Positions 1-7,300 of a stretch of 19,158 bases of DNA are shown piece by piece. How positions within the stretch are numbered: position 1 is the stretch's first letter; every line of letters starts with the position of its first letter. The position numbers and the translations under genes were made by a program. Location: contig JBGAOY010000044.1 of assembly GCA_044221555.1 (NCBI GenBank), positions 1-19,158 on the forward strand, in the 5' to 3' direction. Source of the DNA: JAEUJM01 sp044221555 (GTDB taxonomy: Bacteria > Actinomycetota > Acidimicrobiia > Acidimicrobiales > DATDAH01). Below the pieces are notes generated by a model. That model saw nothing but the letters and a program-made list of their open reading frames with translations, did no database searches and was not told the DNA's origin.

Positions 1-88
1 GCAGCTGCGCCGGGTCGAGGCGGTAGCCGCGCTCGCTGCCAACGGTTAGGATCTGGCCGATCGCGGCGCGGAAGGTCCCCGGATCGCC

Positions 89-478
89 GTGCGCTGCAAG
101 CTCGCCGACCAGGGCGTCGTCGCAGGCGGGATCGAAGCCGAGGTGCTCGCCAAGGGGAGCCGGGTCGATCTGGCCGACTCTGCTCTGCACGCACCGCAGG
201 CCGGCTTCGGCGACCAGGACTTCTACCCCGACCTCATCGACAAGGCAGCCGTCCTCACCTGTCGCCTGGCGTGGAACCACCCACTGCCGGACGGCAACAA
301 GCGAGCGGCCTGGGCGTCACTCGTGCTGTTCCTCGATCTGAATGGCCGTCGGTGGGACCCTGATCCACCCGATGTCGACGAAGCGGAGGCGGCCATGTTG
401 GCGGTCGCCGCCGGCGAGGTCGACGAAGCGTGGCTCGCGGAGTGGCTCCGAGCCCGCACCTCGCCGACTGAGCGGTGA
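89..478 (+). CDS. Fic/Doc family toxin-like protein, atypical N-terminus
   Basis: The 129-aa product carries the Doc/Fic core motif NHPLPDGNKR (about residues 63-72: His64, Asp68, Lys71). It is preceded by the usual Doc segment around LADSALHAP...FYPDLIDKAAVL and followed by the C-terminal helix with VDEAEAAMLAVAAGEVDEAW. Doc toxins of this family modify or phosphorylate a host target such as EF-Tu and are normally paired with an upstream antitoxin, which would lie left of the window. The frame is closed by a TAG at 47-49, so translation must begin between 50 and about 130; GTG at 89 is the best available start and has no clear ribosome binding site. Before about residue 14 the protein does not resemble the usual Doc first helix, so the 5' end may be replaced or the gene decayed. 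It ends 5 bp from the convergent gpmA stop. Confidence 0.75.
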   Translation: MRCKLADQGVVAGGIEAEVLAKGSRVDLADSALHAPQAGFGDQDFYPDLIDKAAVLTCRLAWNHPLPDGNKRAAWASLVLFLDLNGRRWDPDPPDVDEAEAAMLAVAAGEVDEAWLAEWLRARTSPTER

Positions 479-483
479 TCGGT

Positions 484-1281
484 TCAGCCGGCTTGCTTGG
501 CCACGGCCTCGGGGGCCGCGCCCCCCGCTTCCGGGTCGAGGTACCGCTCGGTGAGCGGCTTGTCCTCGAGGGGGCGTAGGTCGGCGCCGAGCTCGAACAC
601 CAGGGGCATGCCGGTGGGGATGTTCAGCTCGGTGATGTCGTCGTCGCTGATCTGGTCGAGGTGCTTGACCAGGGCCCGCAGCGAGTTGCCGTGGGCGGCC
701 AGCAGGGTCACCTTGCCGGCCCGCAGGTCGGGCACCACCGCGTCGTACCAGTAGGGCAGCATGCGCTCGACCACGTCCTTCAGGCACTCCGAGCCCGGGA
801 TGACGTCGGGCGCCAGTCCCGCGTAGCGGGGGTCGTGGTGGGCGCTGCGCTCGTCGCTCGGGTCGAGCGGCGGCGGTGGGGTGGCGTACGAGCGGCGCCA
901 CACCTTCACCTGGTCGATGCCGTACTTGTCGGCGGTCTCCTTCTTGTTGCGGCCCTGCAGGTCGCCGTAGTGACGCTCGTTGAGGCGCCAGTGGCGGCGC
1001 ACCGGGATCCACAGCCGGCCCATCTCGTCGAGGGCTTCGTCGGCGGTGCGGATGGCCCGCACCTGCAGCGAGGTGTGCACCACGTCGGGGAGGATGCCGG
1101 CATCGGCGAGGAGGGTGCCGCCGCGGCGGGCCTCGTCCCGGCCCTTGTCGGTGAGGTCGGCGTCGTACCAGCCGGTGAACAGGTTCTCGGCGTTCCACGT
1201 GCTCTGGCCGTGGCGCAGCAGGACGAGGGTCACGGGCGGGGTGGTTGATGGGGGCGAGGTGGTCGATGGGGGCGGAGCCAT
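484..1281 (-). CDS. gpmA: 2,3-bisphosphoglycerate-dependent phosphoglycerate mutase
   Basis: The 265-aa product is a cofactor-dependent phosphoglycerate mutase, which interconverts 3- and 2-phosphoglycerate in cytoplasmic glycolysis and gluconeogenesis. It has the phosphohistidine motif LLRHGQSTWN (His24), the diagnostic run ENLFTGWYDADLT, Glu102 in LNERHYGDLQG, the family segment YGIDQVKVWRRSY and the second catalytic histidine (His197) in AAHGNSLRA. The length is slightly above the usual 245-250 aa because of a low-complexity start, PPSTTSPPSTTPP. A GTG at 1233 could give a conventional N-terminus. However, a TACGTT -10 box lies 7 nt before the ATG at 1281, which favours a leaderless transcript from that ATG. 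It is a monocistronic housekeeping gene, convergent with the Doc gene. Confidence 0.95.
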   Translation of the reverse strand: MAPPPSTTSPPSTTPPVTLVLLRHGQSTWNAENLFTGWYDADLTDKGRDEARRGGTLLADAGILPDVVHTSLQVRAIRTADEALDEMGRLWIPVRRHWRLNERHYGDLQGRNKKETADKYGIDQVKVWRRSYATPPPPLDPSDERSAHHDPRYAGLAPDVIPGSECLKDVVERMLPYWYDAVVPDLRAGKVTLLAAHGNSLRALVKHLDQISDDDITELNIPTGMPLVFELGADLRPLEDKPLTERYLDPEAGGAAPEAVAKQAG

Positions 1282-1288
1282 GGTGTCG

Positions 1289-1318
1289 AACGTACTGCCC
1301 CGAGGTCGGTGGCCCCAA
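1289..1318 (-). promoter_or_regulatory. Candidate leaderless promoter of gpmA
   Basis: On the minus strand TTGGGG (1318-1313) and TACGTT (1294-1289) are separated by 18 nt, and TACGTT sits 7 nt before the gpmA ATG at 1281. No Shine-Dalgarno sequence is visible before that ATG. This spacing is typical of leaderless actinobacterial genes. It rests on motif reading only. Confidence 0.45.
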
Positions 1319-1323
1319 CGAGC

Positions 1324-1373
1324 GAACTGGCGCCCGATCCGGTGGCGGTGCCGACCGAATCGGGCGCCAGTTC
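1324..1373 (-). terminator. Strong hairpin after the RCC1 giant gene
   Basis: Arms 1324-1338 (GAACTGGCGCCCGAT) and 1359-1373 (ATCGGGCGCCAGTTC) are perfect 15-bp inverted complements with a 20-nt loop. The hairpin begins 8 bp beyond the stop codon of the RCC1 gene (1384-1382) and lies before the gpmA promoter. No U tract follows, which is common for actinobacterial terminators. It probably ends the 7.1-kb transcript and insulates gpmA. Confidence 0.75.
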
Positions 1374-1381
1374 AGCGTTGC

Positions 1382-4300
1382 TCAGGGCACCGGGTGCAGG
1401 CCGGCGTCGATGGATGCCGTGGTGCCGTTGGTGATGCTGACGGGGGTGGCGGTGTCGAAGATGGGTGAATTGGTGTGGTACTCGCTGGTGTGGGCGCCGG
1501 CGGGATCGACGAAGCGGAGGCGGACGGCGCCCTGGGCGAGGCCGGTGATGGCGTAGGTGCCGTCGGCGGCGGTGATGGCGGCGCCGACGACGGTGCCGGT
1601 CGGGTTGATGGCGACCACGAGGAGCCCGTTGAGGGGATCGCCGGTGCCGTCGGCGGTCACCGTGCCCGCCACGCCGCCGGTGGAGATCACCATCGATGCG
1701 TCGGCGATGCCGGGGGTGCCGGGGCCGGCGGTGACTGAGGCCGCGGCGGCGAGCTCGCTGGTGGCCCGGCCGTCGAACCACTCGAACAGGTGGGTGCCGG
1801 TGGGGTCGTAGTAGGCGAGCTTGTAGTCGCCCGGGTCGACGGTGAGGTCGAAGGTGCCGTCGGGGTCGCTGCGGCCGCCGACCGCGAGCGACAGGTCCGA
1901 GGCGCGCACAGCCAGGACGACCACACCCCCGAGGGCGTCGCCGGAGCCTTCCTCGGTGACGGTGCCACGGATGTGGGCGCCGCCGGTCGGGGCGGCCTGG
2001 GCGGCCAGGCCGGCGTCGGCGCCGACGGTGGTGGCACCGACGATGTCCACGATGTCGACGTCCTCGAGGGCGACGGCGTCGTCGTGGAACTCGGGGAGGT
2101 GGCCGCCGGTGAGGTCGACGTAGCGCAACAGTCGAGGCCCTGGTCGCAGGCCGCTCACGGTGTAGTGGCCGTCGGCCCCGGTGACCGCACCGGCCCCCGG
2201 TTGGCCGGTGACCAGGTCGACGGTCATGGCGGCCACGTCGGCGAGTGGTCCGAGGGTGGTGTCGTCGTGGATCGTGCCGCTCACGGTGCCTCTGGTGGAG
2301 GCGAGCGTCGGGTCGGTGGTGATCGTTGCGCCGGCGGTGACGGTGAGGCGGTCGGGGGCGCCGGCGAACCCGTTGACGTGGGCGCCGGTGGGGTCGAGGA
2401 CGAACACGAAGTAGTCGCCGGCGGCGACGGCGGCGGCGTAGTGGCCGCCCACCTCGCTGACGTCGAGGCCGACGGGCGAGAAGTCGGACGCGGACAGCAC
2501 CGACACCAACATGCCCTCGAGGGCGGTGCCCGAGCCCGACTCGGTGACCGTGCCTGACACCACGCCGGAACCGGCCGGCGCGCTCACGGTGACGGGAACG
2601 GTGTTCGAGTCGACCGGGTCGGTCTGCGCCGAATCGACCGAAGCCGTGTTCGAGTACGTGCCGAAGTCACCGGACCGGGTCCGGTACGTGCAGTCCACGG
2701 TGTGGTGGGCGCCGGGCGCCAGATCGGCGATCGGGCCCGCGCACGTGGGGACGGCGGCGTCGGTCACTGCGATCCCGGTGGCGGCGACGCCCCCGGTGTT
2801 GGTGACGGTGAGGTGGTAGTCGATGTCGCCGCCAACCTCCACGGTGCTCTGATCGGCGGCCAACTCGGCGGTGAGCGCGGCGGGCGGCGGAGCGGTGACG
2901 GTCACGTGCACCGGGCTGGACGCGACCGGGGCGGTCTGGGCCGAGTCCGCGGTCGCGGTCACCGAGAACGTGCCCACGTCGTCGCCGTCGGTGACGTAGG
3001 TGCAGTCGATGGTCTGGTGGGCGCCGGCGGCGAGGTCGCCGACGGGGTCCTCACAAACCGGCGCGGCCGGCACCGACAGCGTCAGGCCCGACAACGCCGG
3101 CACGCCGACGTTGGTCACGGTGACGTGCAGGTGGATCGTGTCGCCGGCCACGACCGACGTCTCGTCGGCCGCGACCGACACGCCGAGGGTGGGATCGCCG
3201 GGGCCGACGCCCAGGTCGACGGGCCCCGCGGCGGAGGGCACCTCGTCGTCGCCGATGGTGGCGGTGTTGGCGTAGCCCAGACGACCGCTGGTGCCGAGGC
3301 CCCAGCACCGCACCCTGCCGGTGTCCAGGATCACGCAGGTGTGGTTGTCGCCGGTGGCGATGCGGGTGGCGGTGCGGCCCGCGCCGAGGTCGACGGCGGC
3401 GACGGAGCCCGGTGTCTCGTCGTTGCCGACGAAGGCGGTGCTGAGGTTGCCGAGACGTCCGTTGGTGGCGGTGCCCCAGCACCGCACGCCGCCGTTGTCG
3501 AGGATGGCGCAGGTGGTGCTGTCGGTCGAGCTCACCGTCACCGTCGTGGCGCCCACACCACCCATGCTGATGGCCGTGGCGGTGCGTCCGGCGCCGAGGT
3601 CGATGGTGCCCACCGAGCCGGGCGCCTCGTCGTCGCCGATGTTGGACGTGGTGGCGTAGCCCAAGCGGCCGTCGCCGTTGTAGCCCCAGCAGCGCACGGT
3701 GTGGTCGTCGAGGACGGCGCAGTTGCTGGCCGGGCCGGCCGCGAGCTGGAGGGCGGTGCGTCCGGCGCCGAGGTCGACGGGGCTGACGGAGCCGGGCGTC
3801 TCGTTGTCACCGATGGTGGTGGTGTTGCCGTAGCCGAGCCGTCCGTTGGCGCCGGCGCCCCAGCAGCGCACCGCGCCGTTGTCGAGGACGGCGCAGGTGT
3901 GGTTGAGGCCGGCGGCGATCGCGACGGCGGTCCGGCCGGCGCCGAGGTCGACGGGGCCGACGGAGCCCGGGGCCTCGTTGTCGCCGATGGTGGTGGTGTT
4001 GCCGTAGCCGAGCCGCCCCGAGGTGCCGAGGCCCCAGCAGCGGACGGCGCCGTTGTCGAGGATGGCGCAGGTGTGGCTGTCGGCGGCGGTGATGGCCGTG
4101 GCGGTGCGGCCGGCGCCGAGGTCGACGGGGCCGACGGAGCCGGGCGTCTCGTTGTCACCGATGGAGGTGGTGTTGCCGTAACCGAGCCGACCGCTGGTGC
4201 CGGGCCCCCAGCAGCGGACGGTGCCGTCGTCGAGGATGGCGCACACGTGCGCGGCACCGGCGGCGATGGCGGTGGCGGTGCGGCCGTTGCCGAGGTCGAC

Positions 4301-7300
4301 CGTGGCGACGGAGCCGGGGATCTCGTTGTCGCCGATGGTGGTGGTGTTGCCGGAGCCGAGGCGTCCGTTGGCGCCGTTGCCCCAGCAGCGCACCTCGCCG
4401 CCTTCGAGCAGGGCGCACGTGAAGTCGTCGCCGCCGACCACGCGGGTGGCCCGGAGGGGCGCGCCCACCTGCACGGACACGCTGTTCGAGGTGATCGGGT
4501 CGAGCTGGTCGGCGTCCACCGCGGCGGCGTTGGCCCGCGCCGGGTAGTGCGCGGCGGTGGGGGTGAACGCGCAGTTCACGGTGTGGGTGGCGTTGGGGGC
4601 GAGGTCCGGCAGCGGCCCGTCGCACGCGGGGGCGTTGGCGTCGGTCACGGTGAGGCCGGTCAGGGTGACGGCGGCCTGGTTGGTCAGCGCCAAGTGGTAG
4701 TGGATGGGCGTGCCGGGGCTGACGGCCGGCTCGTCGGCCGACAGCACGGCGCGCACCGCGATGGGCACGATGACCACCGCCGGCGCCGTTGCCGCCGCCG
4801 CGGTCTGGTCGCTGTCGATCGTGACCGTGTTGTTGAAGGTGCCGGTGTCGGCTTGCACGACGGTGTGGGTGCAGCTGAAGGTGTGGCTGGCCCCGCTGGC
4901 CAGGTCGGGCACCGTTGCGGCGCAGCCGGGCACGGCCGGTGCGGACAGGGTGATGCCGGTGCGCGGCGTGCCCCCGTCGTTGAACACCGACACCTGGTAG
5001 TGGATGGTGCCGCCGACGCCCATCGTCGCCTCCTGCGCCGTCACCACCAGGCTGAGGCTGCCGACATCGACGGCGGGCAGGTTGTCGCCCATCTCGCTCG
5101 GGTTGTCGCCCCGGCTGTTCGTGTCCCCGAGCCCGAGCTCGCCGCTGGTGTTGAACCCCCAGCACTTGACGCTGCGGTCGTCCAGCAGGGCACACGTGCG
5201 CACGAGGGTGGCGCCGAGGGCCACTGCGGTGCGTCCGGTGCCGAGGTCGACGGCGGGCAGGTTGTCGCCCATCTCGCCCGGGTTGTCGCCTCGTGTCGTC
5301 GTGTCGCCGTATCCCAGGTTGCCGAGGTTGTTCCGCCCCCAGCACTTGGTGGCGCCGTCGTCCAGCAGGGCGCAGCCGTAGTCGGTGCCGAGGCTGATCG
5401 TGACCGCGGTTCTGCCCGAACCGAAGTCGAGGGCGGGCAGGTTGTCGCCCATCTCCCCGGCGTTGTCACCGCGGTTGTTGCCGTCGCCCAGCCCGAGGGC
5501 GCCGGTGCCGTTGTACCCCCAGCACTTCACGGCGTCGGTGTCGAGGGTCACGCACGTCTGCGCGCCGCCGGCCACGATGGCGCGGGCGGTGCGGCCGGTG
5601 CCGAGGTCGACGGTGGGGAGGTTGTCGCCCATCTCCCCGGGGCCGTCGCCGCGGGTGGTGCCCGAGCCCAGGCCGAGCTCACCGACGCTGCTCGCCCCCC
5701 AGCACTTCACCGTGGCGTTGTCGAGGATGGCGCAGGTGTGGAACGACGACGCCGCGATGGCGACGGCGGTGCGGCCGGTGCCGATGGCGACGGCGGGGAG
5801 GGCGTCGCCCATCTCGCCGGGGCCGTCCCCACGGTTGGCGTTGTCACCCAGGCCGAGCTGGCCGTGCCCGTTCAGGCCCCAGCACTTCACCTGGCCGTTG
5901 TCGAGCAGCGCGCAGGTGTGGCGGCCGGCATTGCCGGTCGTGTTGGCGTTGGAAGCGGTGATGGCCACGGCGGTGCGGCCGGTGCCGAGGTCGATGTAGG
6001 GGAGGTTGTCGCCCATCTCGCCCGGGCCGTCGCCACGGTCGTTGGTGTCGCCCTGGCCGAGTTGGCCCTCGCCCGCCTCGCCCCAGCACTTCACCCGGGC
6101 GTTGTCGAGCAGCGCGCAGACGTGGAACGCTCCGCCCGCGAGGGCGACCGCGGTGCGGCCGGTGCCGAGGTCGACGGCGCGCAGGTTCACGCCCATGTCC
6201 GCCGGGGAGTCACCCCGGGTGTTGAGGTCGCCGTAGCCGAGCGCCCCCGAGTTGGCGCCGCCCCAGCACTTGACCCGGCCGCTCGGCAGGATCGCGCAGC
6301 TGTAGGACGACCCGCCGACCACCGAGGCGCCGGCGGCACCCACCCGCACGCGGAGGGTGTTGGAGGGGGCCGGGTCGGTCAGGTCGGAGTCCGCCGTGGC
6401 CTTGTGCCGGTGCAGGGGGAAGTCGGCGGCGGTGGTCGTGTAGGCGCAGTCGACGGTGCGGCTGGCACCAGGGGCGAGGTCGGCCACGGGCCCAGCGCAC
6501 GCGGGGGCGTCGGTGTCGGTCACCGTGATCCCGGTGAGGGTGGTCGCGGCGGCGTGGCTGGTCAGGGTGAGGTGGTAGTGGATGGTCCCGCCAGGGGCGA
6601 CCGAGGACTCGTCGGCGGTCAGCTGTGTGGTCAACGGCCGGACCACGGTCACGACGGCGGCCTTCGACGCGGCCGGCGAGGTCTCCGCCGCGTCCACGGT
6701 CGCGGTGAGGCTGAACGCTCCCACGTTGGCCTCGGTGGCGACGTGGGTGCAGTCGTAGGTCTGGCGGCTCGGCCGGGTCAGGTCGGGCCGCGACTGGGCG
6801 CACTCGGGCACCCCGGGGGCGGTGACGGCCACCGAGGTCCCGGTCACCGCGCCGGAGCCGCCGTACTCGATCACCACGTGGTAGTGGATGGCTTCGCCGA
6901 CCGCGACGGTGCTCTCGTCGGCGGTGACGCTGATGGTCAGGGTGGTGAGATCGGTGATCGGCAGGTTGTTGCCCATCTCGCCGGGCGCGTCGCCCCGGTT
7001 GGCGGTCTCGCCGATGCCCACCTCGCCCCGCGCGCTCCGTCCCCAACAGCTGACGACGGTCCCGACGGCGGCGCGCAGGCACGTGAAGAGGTGCCCGCTG
7101 GACACCTCGCTCGAGGCCCAGGGCCGGTCCACGGCGGGGAGGTCATCGCCCATCTCGCCGGAGTCGTCGCCCCGGGTGTTCGTGTCGCCGAGGCCGAGTT
7201 GGCCGGCGCTGTTGGCGCCCCAGCACTTGAGGCCGCCGTTGTCGAGGACGGCGCACGCGTGGTCCGCCCCCGCCGAGATCGACGCAGCCGTGCGGCCGGT

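Noticed and set aside
1..190. Minus-strand partial gene at the left edge (candidate GTG at 190)
   Set aside because: The peptide looks plausible but overlaps the Doc core, has no ribosome binding site, and the frame stays open through Doc as a typical shadow; it is kept only as part of a finding.
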